In this document: piece after piece, positions 26,607 through 35,192 of the stretch
Layout of the letters: each line of letters opens with the position of its first letter
Numbering within the stretch: the stretch's first letter is position 1
Assembly (NCBI GenBank): GCA_022360905.1
Contig: JAKSBX010000213.1
Span: 1 to 39,654 of the forward strand
From: Chromatiales bacterium
GTDB taxonomy: Bacteria; Pseudomonadota; Gammaproteobacteria; Chromatiales; Chromatiaceae
Reading direction: 5' to 3'
DNA length: 39,654 nt
Program-made: the position numbers and the translations under genes
The notes under the pieces: model-generated
What the model was told of the DNA's origin: nothing
The model's input: the letters and a program-made list of their open reading frames with translations, nothing else
Databases searched by the model: none

Positions 26607-28037
26607 ATGAGTGATTCAATGAATAAACCACTTGTCGTAGATCTGGATGGAACGCTGATACAGACCGATCTTCTTGCCGAGTCAGCATTCGCCCTGATAA
26701 AGCAGAACTTTCTTTTTCTCTTCATGTTTCCGATTTGGCTTATGCAAGGCAAGGCGGTACTGAAAGAGGAGATTGCCTCAAGGGTCGATATCGATGTCAC
26801 TATTCTGCCTTACCAACAGGAGTTTCTGGAATTTCTCAAGGGTGAGCATGGCAATGGCCGTCGACTTGTGCTCGCAACCGCCTCGAACCACAAATATGCC
26901 GATGCAATAGCTTCGCATCTGGGGATTTTTCAGGATGTTCTGTCGAGCAATGCCGAGATCAATCTGTCGGGTGATCGCAAGCTACAGCATCTGACCGAAC
27001 TGTTCGGCAACAGTGGTTTCGCCTATGCGGGCAACGGCATGGTCGATATGAAGGTGTGGGCTGGCGCCGATTCAGCCATTCTGGTGAATCCTGAACGGGG
27101 TGTGAAAGATCAGGCGCAGAGCCGGCATAAGGTCGATGGGATTTTTGAAAACAGTAGTAACAACCGACTGAAAAACTATATCAAAGCGCTTCGGCTGCAT
27201 CAGTGGCTAAAGAACTTTCTGATTTTCATCCCCCTGTTGATGGCGCATAAATTTGGTGACATTACTCTGCTCAAACAGGCGGTGTTGGGTTTTTTCGCCT
27301 TTGGTTTTTGTGCCTCCAGCGTCTATCTGCTGAATGATCTGCTGGATCTTGCGGATGACAGGAAGCACCCAACCAAGCGAAACCGGCCGTTTGCAGCAGG
27401 CACCGTCTCGCTCATTCATGGCATTCTGCTGATTCCCGTGCTGTTGATCACTGCCTTTTTGATTGCCCTGTTTCTGCCGGTGGAATTTCTGATCGTGCTT
27501 GGATTGTATTATCTGATCACCGTGGCCTATTCCTTCTATCTGAAACGCTTTGCACCGATCGACGTGTTGACTCTGGCAAGCCTCTATACCACGCGTATCA
27601 TCGCTGGTGCTGCAGCGGTATCTGTGATGCCGTCATTCTGGTTGCTGGCATTTTCCATGTTTCTGTTTCTGAGTCTCGCTCTGGTGAAACGCTTTACCGA
27701 ACTGCTGACCATGCAACACCAGGCCAAAACCAAAACCCTTGGCCGCGGCTATATGACCACGGACCTGGAGACCCTTTCCCATTTTGGCAGTGCCAGTGCC
27801 TATCTGGCGGTGCTGGTATTGGCATTGTATATAAACAGTGAACACGTAAGAGGGCTCTACACCCATCCGGAAGTGATCTGGCTACTCTGCCCGCTACTGC
27901 TCTATCTGGTTACCCGGATCTGGTTGCTGGCTCGACGGGAGAAAGTGGACGAAGATCCGGTGGTTTTTGTCATCCGGGACCGGCACAGCCAATGGGTAGT
28001 CGGCATTGGTGCAATTTTACTATGGCTGGCTATCTAA
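26607..28037 (+). CDS. HAD phosphatase-UbiA fusion, decaprenyl-phosphate phosphoribosyltransferase type
   Basis: A 476-residue two-domain protein. Residues 1-185 are a HAD phosphatase with DLDGT (Asp12, Asp14), TASNHK and the GNGMVDMKVW acidic motif. The rest is a UbiA-fold membrane transferase with Asn243-Asp244 in NDLLDLADDRKHPTKRNRP and a second motif in the RFAPIDVLTLASLYT region. In mycobacteria a UbiA enzyme (Rv3806c) moves phosphoribose from PRPP to decaprenyl phosphate and a separate phosphatase removes the 5-phosphate. Here one chain could do both. The following gene starts one base after its stop, which supports the pathway. Confidence 0.85.
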   Translation: MSDSMNKPLVVDLDGTLIQTDLLAESAFALIKQNFLFLFMFPIWLMQGKAVLKEEIASRVDIDVTILPYQQEFLEFLKGEHGNGRRLVLATASNHKYADAIASHLGIFQDVLSSNAEINLSGDRKLQHLTELFGNSGFAYAGNGMVDMKVWAGADSAILVNPERGVKDQAQSRHKVDGIFENSSNNRLKNYIKALRLHQWLKNFLIFIPLLMAHKFGDITLLKQAVLGFFAFGFCASSVYLLNDLLDLADDRKHPTKRNRPFAAGTVSLIHGILLIPVLLITAFLIALFLPVEFLIVLGLYYLITVAYSFYLKRFAPIDVLTLASLYTTRIIAGAAAVSVMPSFWLLAFSMFLFLSLALVKRFTELLTMQHQAKTKTLGRGYMTTDLETLSHFGSASAYLAVLVLALYINSEHVRGLYTHPEVIWLLCPLLLYLVTRIWLLARREKVDEDPVVFVIRDRHSQWVVGIGAILLWLAI

Positions 28038-28038
28038 A

Positions 28039-29361
28039 ATGACGAATAGAAGCTATCAATCCTGGGCAGGTTATCCTGTCGTCGACCAAGAAGCCCGTAA
28101 GTTGAATTGGCAATCTGACTCCCTGCCGCTGCAAGACAGCGACGGTAAGAGCTTTTTACCTTACGGCAATGGCAGAAGTTATGGCGATGTGTGCCTGAAT
28201 GACGGTGGTATTGTCATTGATTGTCGTGGCTTGGATCACTTTATCGAATTTGATGCGGAACATGGTGTGCTGCGTTGCGAAGCCGGCGTCACACTTCAGG
28301 AGATCCTCCACTTCGCGGTGCCAAAAGGGTGGTTTTTATCGGTAACTCCGGGCACCCAGTTTGTCACGGTGGGTGGCGCCATTGCCAATGATGTGCACGG
28401 TAAGAACCACCATAAAGCCGGTACCTTCGGTCGGCATGTCAGCCGGTTCGAGTTGTTGCGGTCGGATGGTTCCCGGCGTATCTGTTCAGCCGATGAAAAC
28501 ACCGAGTGGTACCAGGCCACCATAGGCGGGTTGGGATTGACCGGTGTCATAACCTGGGCTGAGATCCGTCTGCGCCCGGTGAAAAGTGCCTTGATCGATC
28601 AGGAAGTGATCCGCTACTCGAATCTTGCGGAATTTTTTGAGATCGCCAGAGCATCGGATCAGGATTATGAGCATACCGTTGCCTGGATAGACTGCCTGGC
28701 ACAAGGGGATCAATTGGGCCGAGGTCTGTTTATACGTGGCAACTACTCTGACACGGTACAGAACAGTGCGGTCAGGCAACCTAAATTCAATCTTACGGTG
28801 CCTGTTGAACCACCGTTCACGCTGATCAACAAAATGACTTTGAAACTGTTCAATACGGTCTACTACAACAAGCAGAGAAAAGAGCAGATAAAAGGTCAGG
28901 TGCACTACAAACCCTTTTTCTATCCGCTAGACGCCATCTATCAATGGAACAGAATCTATGGGTCGAAAGGTTTTTTCCAATACCAGTGTGCTCTGCCGGT
29001 TGAACATATGGAGGATGCCATGCGTGAGATACTGGAGAGAATCAGCAGAGCCGGGCTCGGCTCTTTTCTTACCGTGTTGAAACTCTTCGGAGATAAGCCA
29101 TCCCCGGGGTTGCTCTCATTTCCCATGCCGGGTGCAACGCTGGCCCTCGATTTTCCAAACTATGGGCAGAAGACATTGGATCTGCTCGATCAGCTTGACG
29201 AAGTGACCCGTTCCGTGGGCGGGCGGGTCAACCCATCCAAGGATGCGCGCATGTCGAGTGAGGATTTTCAGCTTCATTTTGCCAACTGGCGGAAGATGGA
29301 GGATTATATCGATCCCCGGATTTCATCGAGTTTTTGGCGAAGGGTAACGGCCGAATCATGA
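28039..29361 (+). CDS. dprE1: FAD-dependent oxidoreductase, DprE1-like
   Basis: A 440-residue flavoenzyme of the vanillyl-alcohol oxidase fold. The N-terminal FAD-binding part has PYGNGRSYGDVCLNDGG, and the C-terminal part has FLTVLKLFGDKPSPGLLSFP and NPSKDAR. Mycobacterial DprE1 oxidises decaprenyl-phosphoryl-ribose at C2, the first half of epimerisation to arabinose. The lysine in SKDAR matches the catalytic lysine there. The frame is open from 28006, but the ATG at 28039 directly follows the HAD-UbiA stop and is preferred. The stop overlaps the next start (ATGA), indicating translational coupling. Confidence 0.82.
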   Translation: MTNRSYQSWAGYPVVDQEARKLNWQSDSLPLQDSDGKSFLPYGNGRSYGDVCLNDGGIVIDCRGLDHFIEFDAEHGVLRCEAGVTLQEILHFAVPKGWFLSVTPGTQFVTVGGAIANDVHGKNHHKAGTFGRHVSRFELLRSDGSRRICSADENTEWYQATIGGLGLTGVITWAEIRLRPVKSALIDQEVIRYSNLAEFFEIARASDQDYEHTVAWIDCLAQGDQLGRGLFIRGNYSDTVQNSAVRQPKFNLTVPVEPPFTLINKMTLKLFNTVYYNKQRKEQIKGQVHYKPFFYPLDAIYQWNRIYGSKGFFQYQCALPVEHMEDAMREILERISRAGLGSFLTVLKLFGDKPSPGLLSFPMPGATLALDFPNYGQKTLDLLDQLDEVTRSVGGRVNPSKDARMSSEDFQLHFANWRKMEDYIDPRISSSFWRRVTAES

Positions 29362-30095
29362 GAAAAACACTGATCATTGGAGCGACCTCCGCGATCGCTC
29401 AGGACCTGGCGAAGCTGTTTGCTGAAGCGGGGGATTCCATCTGCCTGGTAGCGCGCAGTGAGAGCAAGCTGAGCATATTGGCTGATGATTTGAAGCTTAG
29501 AGGAGCCTCATCAGTGGCTGTGCAGAGTATGGATGTACTCGAATATGATCGACATCAGTCGGTCGTCGATTCCGCTGTGGAATCCCTGGATGGATTGGAT
29601 CTTGTGGTCATCGCCCATGGCACACTGCCGGATCAAGCGGCCTGTCAGCAGTCTCTCGATATGACGAAAAAAGAGTTTGAGGTCAACGCCCTGACAACCA
29701 TATCTCTGTTGACACACCTGGCAAACTATTTTGAAGAGAAGCAGCGGGGAAGTATCGTGGTGATCTCATCGGTTGCCGGAGACCGGGGTCGGCAGAGCAA
29801 CTATGTGTATGGTGCTGCAAAGGGTGCCGTTACAATTTTCCTGCAGGGTTTGCGCAACAGGCTCGCTAAATCAGGGGTCAATGTAGTGACGGTCAAACCA
29901 GGCTTTGTCGATACCCCCATGACGGCGGACTTCCCCAAGGGAGCGCTATGGGCATCGTCTGAAAGGGTCGCGAAGGATATCAATAATGCCATCGACGGCC
30001 AAAAGAGCATTGCCTACGTGCCCTGGTTCTGGCGCTATATCATGCTGATTATCAAATCCATACCCGAAGTGATTTTCAAAAAACTATCGCTTTAG
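29358..30095 (+). CDS. dprE2: Short-chain dehydrogenase, DprE2-like
   Basis: A 245-residue SDR. The NAD(P)-binding motif is GATSAIAQ, the active-site Ser lies in VISSVAG, and the Tyr/Lys pair is in YGAAK. The C-terminus (FWRYIMLIIKSIPEVIFKKL) closely parallels the C-terminus of mycobacterial DprE2 as I remember it. DprE2 reduces the 2-keto intermediate to decaprenyl-phosphoryl-arabinose. The ATG at 29358 overlaps the dprE1-like stop; an upstream frame start at 29334 is unlikely. It is the last plus-strand gene of the group. Confidence 0.85.
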   Translation: MRKTLIIGATSAIAQDLAKLFAEAGDSICLVARSESKLSILADDLKLRGASSVAVQSMDVLEYDRHQSVVDSAVESLDGLDLVVIAHGTLPDQAACQQSLDMTKKEFEVNALTTISLLTHLANYFEEKQRGSIVVISSVAGDRGRQSNYVYGAAKGAVTIFLQGLRNRLAKSGVNVVTVKPGFVDTPMTADFPKGALWASSERVAKDINNAIDGQKSIAYVPWFWRYIMLIIKSIPEVIFKKLSL

Positions 30096-30124
30096 TCCCC
30101 TCTGCGACTGCGAAATGAACTATT

Positions 30125-30157
30125 TCGTCGCCGGGTTAGGGCCTCGTCGCCGGGTTA
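30125..30157. repeat. Short direct repeat spanning the stop of the membrane protein gene
   Basis: TCGTCGCCGGGTTA occurs at 30125-30138 and again at 30144-30157. The TTA at 30136-30138 is the stop codon (TAA on the minus strand) of the adjacent gene. Between the copies lies TTAGGGCCT, the reverse of a short motif seen at other intergenic sites. Confidence 0.7.
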
Positions 30158-31602
30158 ATAAGCCAGATATCGGTCATGCCGGTATGTGGCATATGCCAGG
30201 AGAGGGCATACAGAACCAACAGGGATAGGATGCCAAGATAGAGAATCAGACTGCTTACCTTGCCTTTCGATAACGCACCATCAATATAACCATCGGCTCT
30301 CGAAAGAAGACTTTTGGAGCTCTCATGCTTGGTCGAATTGATCAATAGTACGACCAGCAGCGATACCATATGGATATGCAGGAATCGACCCCAATCTATG
30401 GCAACGATAAACAGCGGTATCGTGCCTATGATGCTGCTCAGGATGAACAGGGAAGAGAGTCGGTTGCTGTTGATAAATGAGAACCTATGGGCAATCGGAA
30501 CAAAGGCGATTAAGGCGAGCAGCAGACAGGTTGCATATTTATAAAAGTATCCATGATTGTCTATCGCGTCTCGTACCGCATTCAAGCCATGCTCAGTCGA
30601 ACGAGCCAATGCGGATATAGCACCTTCGGTCTTGCAGAGATGTACCGCATGCGGACTGAGTGAGTCACAAATGATGTCGACATGTTGATTACTGCCAGCG
30701 TGGGTAATGGCTGCATAGAAAGCCGCAACGGATAGGATCAGCAGAACACCAATCGATAGATCGGTCTTTACCGATCGATCTGTCCTGGCAATGTAGACCG
30801 AAAGAAAGTAGGGCAGGAAAACGGCCAGCATCTCATGGGTCAATATCAAAACCGGATAAACAAGCAATATCAGAACCGTGGTGACTCTGATGACGCTTTG
30901 GCTGGTTGATAGGGCTATCCAGGTAAAGAGTGGGAACAGTGCCAGGTAGAGTATCTCTTTTCTGAAGCCACCCTGAAGATCATGCAGGTGAAAGGTAAAG
31001 ATAAAGGGTGAGACGATGAGCAGCAGAAAAGGAAACAGACTTTCCTGTCTTCTCAGTAACAGCCCCAGAAACAGAAAAAAGGTAAAGTAGCAGACAATCT
31101 GGGTTAGTAGCACAAAGGTGGCCGGTTCGGTGCCTGTGGCTTTCCAGAGCCAAAGATAGGCTTCGCCAAGTAGACCTCTCCTGACAAATCCTGCCTGATA
31201 ATTGATCAGCCAGTCACCAATCCGCCAGTTGTTGTTATCGATATATCCCTGCAAGCCCAGATAGAAAGTCACCAGGCAGAGCAGAGAGAGATAGAAAAAC
31301 AGATATAGGTCGGATATTCGGAAGGGTTTTATCTGGCTTTCAATTTTAAAGATTCGGTTCAGAATCGGAGATGCCAACGTCAACAGAACGGCCAGGCTCA
31401 CTGCCAGTCTGATGAAATTATCATAAAGTGCGTAGTACTCCTCGAATGTTACGTGTGACTGTCCTTGAATCAGTCGGTTGAAAACATACGCGTTTCCGTC
31501 ATAGATGGCCTTTAGCATTTCATGGCCAAACAGCCACGCCAGTATCAGGCCGGACCACATAACCAGCAACAGCAGATAGTGATTTCTGCTCAAATTGAAC
31601 AT
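30136..31602 (-). CDS. Polytopic membrane protein, possible polyprenyl-sugar-dependent transferase or polymerase
   Basis: About 488 residues with some twelve hydrophobic segments. No family is identified with certainty. A motif NYQAGFVRRGLLGE (about residue 135) and a long loop after the seventh or eighth helix recall EpsG/Wzy-like polymerases and GT-C glycosyltransferases. It is convergent with the DprE2-like gene, so it may use the arabinose donor made there; this is inference from context. The frame opens with TTG at 31620, but the ATG at 31602 is preferred, with AGGA close upstream. By eye the gene is AT-richer than its neighbours, which could mean acquisition by transfer. Confidence 0.72.
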   Translation of the reverse strand: MFNLSRNHYLLLLVMWSGLILAWLFGHEMLKAIYDGNAYVFNRLIQGQSHVTFEEYYALYDNFIRLAVSLAVLLTLASPILNRIFKIESQIKPFRISDLYLFFYLSLLCLVTFYLGLQGYIDNNNWRIGDWLINYQAGFVRRGLLGEAYLWLWKATGTEPATFVLLTQIVCYFTFFLFLGLLLRRQESLFPFLLLIVSPFIFTFHLHDLQGGFRKEILYLALFPLFTWIALSTSQSVIRVTTVLILLVYPVLILTHEMLAVFLPYFLSVYIARTDRSVKTDLSIGVLLILSVAAFYAAITHAGSNQHVDIICDSLSPHAVHLCKTEGAISALARSTEHGLNAVRDAIDNHGYFYKYATCLLLALIAFVPIAHRFSFINSNRLSSLFILSSIIGTIPLFIVAIDWGRFLHIHMVSLLVVLLINSTKHESSKSLLSRADGYIDGALSKGKVSSLILYLGILSLLVLYALSWHMPHTGMTDIWLINPATRP

Positions 31603-32259
31603 TATCCTGCCATACCCCAACCATAAGGGCCTAGAAATATTGACCCATTGGACCCTAATCTGTAAGCACCTTGAAACCGGCCTTTGGGTGTTATTCCTCT
31701 TTTACCTGTCTTCAATCTACTGGCTCAGTAATATTCGTTTAACAATCCTCTGGCTGTTCCGTCATTCGGGTAAATGCCGGAATCCATGCGCCTAATACTC
31801 CTGGCTCCCGCTGTTCGCCGGGATGACAAAAGTGAATGAATCAGAGGTTCCATTAAGGTGTTGTCATGAAATGGCGTCTACATAAAGTCCAATAAAAATC
31901 CGAATTGTACTCTGTTTGCAAGAAAAACAGAGAACTGATTCAGTAATCAAGTCTGAACCCAAGGTTGATAGCCTGAATGTACTCTCAAGCCATTAACCCG
32001 TTGATTTCTACGGTTGATCGGTACCGGCCCTCTACCGTCTGTGGCCATTATAAGCATCGATAAGCTCTCCGGGTGTTAAATATTTACATTAAAAAGCGCA
32101 GCGATTTCGATTAATTGAAGCCTCTGTACCCACTCCCTCCCATTAATTGAGATAGGGCCTCCCCAAAGGATTGTGATGAATATCGTCTAGCATGCTAAAT
32201 AATAAAAAGCTAATATAAGAAAATTCTTACTTTTTCTCAATTGATCAGGGCATTCCACC
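31603..32259. other. 657-base AT-rich intergenic region upstream of soeA
   Basis: No convincing gene is present. It separates the divergent membrane protein gene from soeA and contains an imperfect inverted repeat at 31761-31827. I found no clear Fnr-type box or operator near soeA. Confidence 0.6.
31761..31827. repeat. Imperfect palindromic repeat of the GTCATTCC...GGGATGAC type
   Basis: GTCATTCGGG...GCCGGAATCCA at the left pairs imperfectly with TGGCTCCCG...GCCGGGATGAC at the right, ending at 31827. Such short palindromes flanked by GTCAT/ATGAC are scattered in intergenic DNA of many proteobacteria. This copy looks degraded. Confidence 0.6.
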
Positions 32260-35169
32260 ATGCAGGACCCTACAAAACAGTCAGACAGCGAACTTGGTCG
32301 TGTCGAAATCAAAGAGACGACCTGTTACATGTGCGCTTGCCGTTGCGGCATCCGGGTTACCCTGCGGGATGGGGAAGTACGTCATATTGAGGGGAATCCC
32401 AATCACCCATTAAATAAAGGGGTTATCTGCGCCAAGGGCTCCTCCGGCATCATGAAGCAGTACTCCCCGGCCAGACTGACCAAGCCCCTGTTGCGTAAGT
32501 CGGGGGCTGAGCGTGGCGATTCCGATTTTGAGGAGATCTCCTGGGAACAGGCGTTCGATCTGATCGAAGAGCGTCTGGGAAAAATACGCACGGAAGACCC
32601 CAAGCGGTTTGCTCTGTTCACCGGGCGCGATCAGATGCAGGCCCTGACCGGCCTGTTCGCAAAGCAGTTCGGTACCCCCAACTATGCAGCCCACGGCGGT
32701 TTCTGCTCTGTGAATATGGCCGCCGGTCTGATCTATACCATCGGCGGCTCCTTCTGGGAGTTCGGTGGTCCGGATCTGGAGCGCTCAAAGCTGTTCATCA
32801 TGATCGGAACGGCGGAGGATCACCACTCCAATCCGATGAAGATCGCCCTGGCGGACTTCAAACGGCGCGGTGGACGGTTCATCTCCATCAATCCAATCCG
32901 CACCGGCTATTCAGCGATTGCCGATGAGTGGGTACCGATCAAGCCGGGTACCGATGGCGCCTTGCTGCTGGCCATCATCCGTGAGTTGATACAGCAAGGG
33001 CTCTACGATCGTGAGTTTTTGATCAAATACACCAATTCAGCCGAGTTGGTGGTGGATGACCCTGACCGGGATGACCATGGCCTGTTCCGCCGTTTTGAGA
33101 CCCATGTGGAAGAGGGCTGTTTCGACCCGGAGAACAAGCTCTGGTGGGATCGGGAACTGGATCGGGAGATATCGACCCATACCCCGGGCACCGACCCGCG
33201 TCTGCTCGGCCGTTTCAAACTGGAGGATGGTACACCGGTTAAACCGGCCTTTCAGTTGTTGAAAGAGCGTGTCGAGGAGTACACCGTCGAATGGGCGGAA
33301 GATATTACCGGGATACCGGCTGAGACGATCAAACGGCTGGCCCATGAGATGGGTGTGGTTGCCCGGGACCAAAAGATCGAGTTGCCGATTCAGTGGACCG
33401 ACAGTTGGGGTAACGACCATGAGAGCGTCACCGGTAATCCGGTCTCGTTTCACGCCATGCGTGGATTGGCGGCGCACTCCAACGGTTTTCAGGCGATTCG
33501 CTCTCTGGGCATTCTGATGACCATTCTGGGGACCGTCGATCGGCCGGGTGGATTTCGCCATAAAGCGCCTTTCCCCAGGCCCATTCCCCCATGCCCCAAG
33601 CCACCCAATTCTCCAGAGGGTGTACAGCCCAATACCCCGCTGGACGGCATGCCGCTGGGCTGGCCCTCGAAACCGGACGACCTGTTTGTCGATGAACAGG
33701 GTGAGGCGGTACGTATCGACAAGGCCTTCTCCTGGGAGTATCCCCTGTCGGTGCATGGTCTGATGCACAATGTGATCACCAACGCCTGGCGCGGCGATCC
33801 CTATCCCATCGATACCCTGCTGCTGTTCATGGCGAATATGGCCTGGAACTCCTCCATGAACACGGAAAATGTCCGGGATATGCTGAAGGACAAGGATGAG
33901 AACGGCGAGTATAAGATTCCGTTCATCATCGTCGCCGACGCGTTTCAGTCGGAGACCGTGGCATTCGCCGATCTGGTGCTGCCGGATACCACCTATCTGG
34001 AGCGTCACGATGCCATGTCGATGCTCGACAGACCGATATCCGAGTTCGACGGGCCGGTGGACTCGGTACGTATCCCGGTGGTGCCTCCCAAAGGGGAGTG
34101 TAAGCCTTTCCAGGAGGTGCTGATCGAGCTGGGTAGCCGACTCGGCCTGCCGGCATTCGTTAAAGAGGATGGCAGCCGCAAATTCCGCGACTACCCTGAC
34201 TTTATCACCAACTTTGAGAGTTCCCCCGGATCCGGGATCGGCTTTCTCGCCGGTTGGCGGGGCAAAGGGGGTGAGAAGTTTCTCAAAGGCGAACCCAATC
34301 CCCGTCAGTGGGAGATGTACCAGAAGAACGGTTGCGTCTACCACCATGAGCTGCCGAAATCCTACCAGTACATGCGTAACTGGAATCAGGGCTATCTGGA
34401 GTGGGCCAGGGCACATGGTATGACCCGTTATGTGGAACCGATCACCCTGCATCTCTATTCCGAAGTACTGCAGCGATTCCGTCTTGCGGCACAGGGTAAA
34501 TTGCCGGGTAAGCAACCACCGGAGCGGCTGCGTAAAAGGATCATCAGTCATTTTGATCCACTGCCTTTCTATACCGCACCGTTGGAACACAAACTGATCG
34601 ATTCGAGGCAATACCAGATCAGCGCTCTGACTCAGCGTCCGATGGCTATGTATCACTCCTGGGATTCACAGAATGCCTGGTTGCGTCAGATTCACACCCA
34701 TAACTATCTGTTCGTCAATCCCAAGCTGGCGGAAGCAAACGGCTTCGGCGATGGGGATTGGATCTGGGTCGAATCACCCACCAACAAAGTACGCTGTATG
34801 GCGCGTCTCTCGGAAGCGGTGGAACCCACCACGGTGTGGACCTGGAATGCCATCGGTAAGGCGGCCGGTGCCTGGGGATTGAGTGCCAAGGCGAATGAGT
34901 CACAAAAGGGGTTTCTGCTCAACCATCTGATCTCCGAAGAGCTACCGCCCTGTGAAGCCGGGGAGAACATGTCGAACTCCGATCCTGTCACCGGTCAGGC
35001 CGCCTGGTTCGATGTGCGGGTCAAGATCTATCCGGCCGGCGAGGATGAGCCAAAGGTTACCTCACCACAATTCAAAGTGCAGAAAAAAGTGCCGGGCCAG
35101 GATCCTCAACGGGGTAAATGGCAGGCCTACTTTGCCGGGATGTTTCGGCGCAAGCACAAACTTGACTGA
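32260..35169 (+). CDS. soeA: Sulfite dehydrogenase (quinone), molybdopterin subunit SoeA
   Basis: A 969-residue molybdopterin oxidoreductase of the DMSO reductase superfamily. An N-terminal [4Fe-4S] site is formed by Cys22, Cys25, Cys29 and Cys57 (CYMCACRCG ... GVICAKG). A cysteine in GGFCSVNMAAG is at the likely molybdenum-ligand position. The C-terminal cofactor-binding domain is complete. No twin-arginine signal is present, which fits the cytoplasmic SoeABC enzyme that oxidises sulfite to sulfate, and argues against periplasmic polysulfide or thiosulfate reductases. It is followed by soeB and soeC. Confidence 0.9.
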   Translation: MQDPTKQSDSELGRVEIKETTCYMCACRCGIRVTLRDGEVRHIEGNPNHPLNKGVICAKGSSGIMKQYSPARLTKPLLRKSGAERGDSDFEEISWEQAFDLIEERLGKIRTEDPKRFALFTGRDQMQALTGLFAKQFGTPNYAAHGGFCSVNMAAGLIYTIGGSFWEFGGPDLERSKLFIMIGTAEDHHSNPMKIALADFKRRGGRFISINPIRTGYSAIADEWVPIKPGTDGALLLAIIRELIQQGLYDREFLIKYTNSAELVVDDPDRDDHGLFRRFETHVEEGCFDPENKLWWDRELDREISTHTPGTDPRLLGRFKLEDGTPVKPAFQLLKERVEEYTVEWAEDITGIPAETIKRLAHEMGVVARDQKIELPIQWTDSWGNDHESVTGNPVSFHAMRGLAAHSNGFQAIRSLGILMTILGTVDRPGGFRHKAPFPRPIPPCPKPPNSPEGVQPNTPLDGMPLGWPSKPDDLFVDEQGEAVRIDKAFSWEYPLSVHGLMHNVITNAWRGDPYPIDTLLLFMANMAWNSSMNTENVRDMLKDKDENGEYKIPFIIVADAFQSETVAFADLVLPDTTYLERHDAMSMLDRPISEFDGPVDSVRIPVVPPKGECKPFQEVLIELGSRLGLPAFVKEDGSRKFRDYPDFITNFESSPGSGIGFLAGWRGKGGEKFLKGEPNPRQWEMYQKNGCVYHHELPKSYQYMRNWNQGYLEWARAHGMTRYVEPITLHLYSEVLQRFRLAAQGKLPGKQPPERLRKRIISHFDPLPFYTAPLEHKLIDSRQYQISALTQRPMAMYHSWDSQNAWLRQIHTHNYLFVNPKLAEANGFGDGDWIWVESPTNKVRCMARLSEAVEPTTVWTWNAIGKAAGAWGLSAKANESQKGFLLNHLISEELPPCEAGENMSNSDPVTGQAAWFDVRVKIYPAGEDEPKVTSPQFKVQKKVPGQDPQRGKWQAYFAGMFRRKHKLD

Positions 35170-35192
35170 ATGATTTAACGAGTGGTTTTAAC

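Noticed and set aside
33037..34656. 539-residue open frame on the minus strand
   Set aside because: It is antisense to soeA, whose cofactor motifs leave no doubt about the coding strand.
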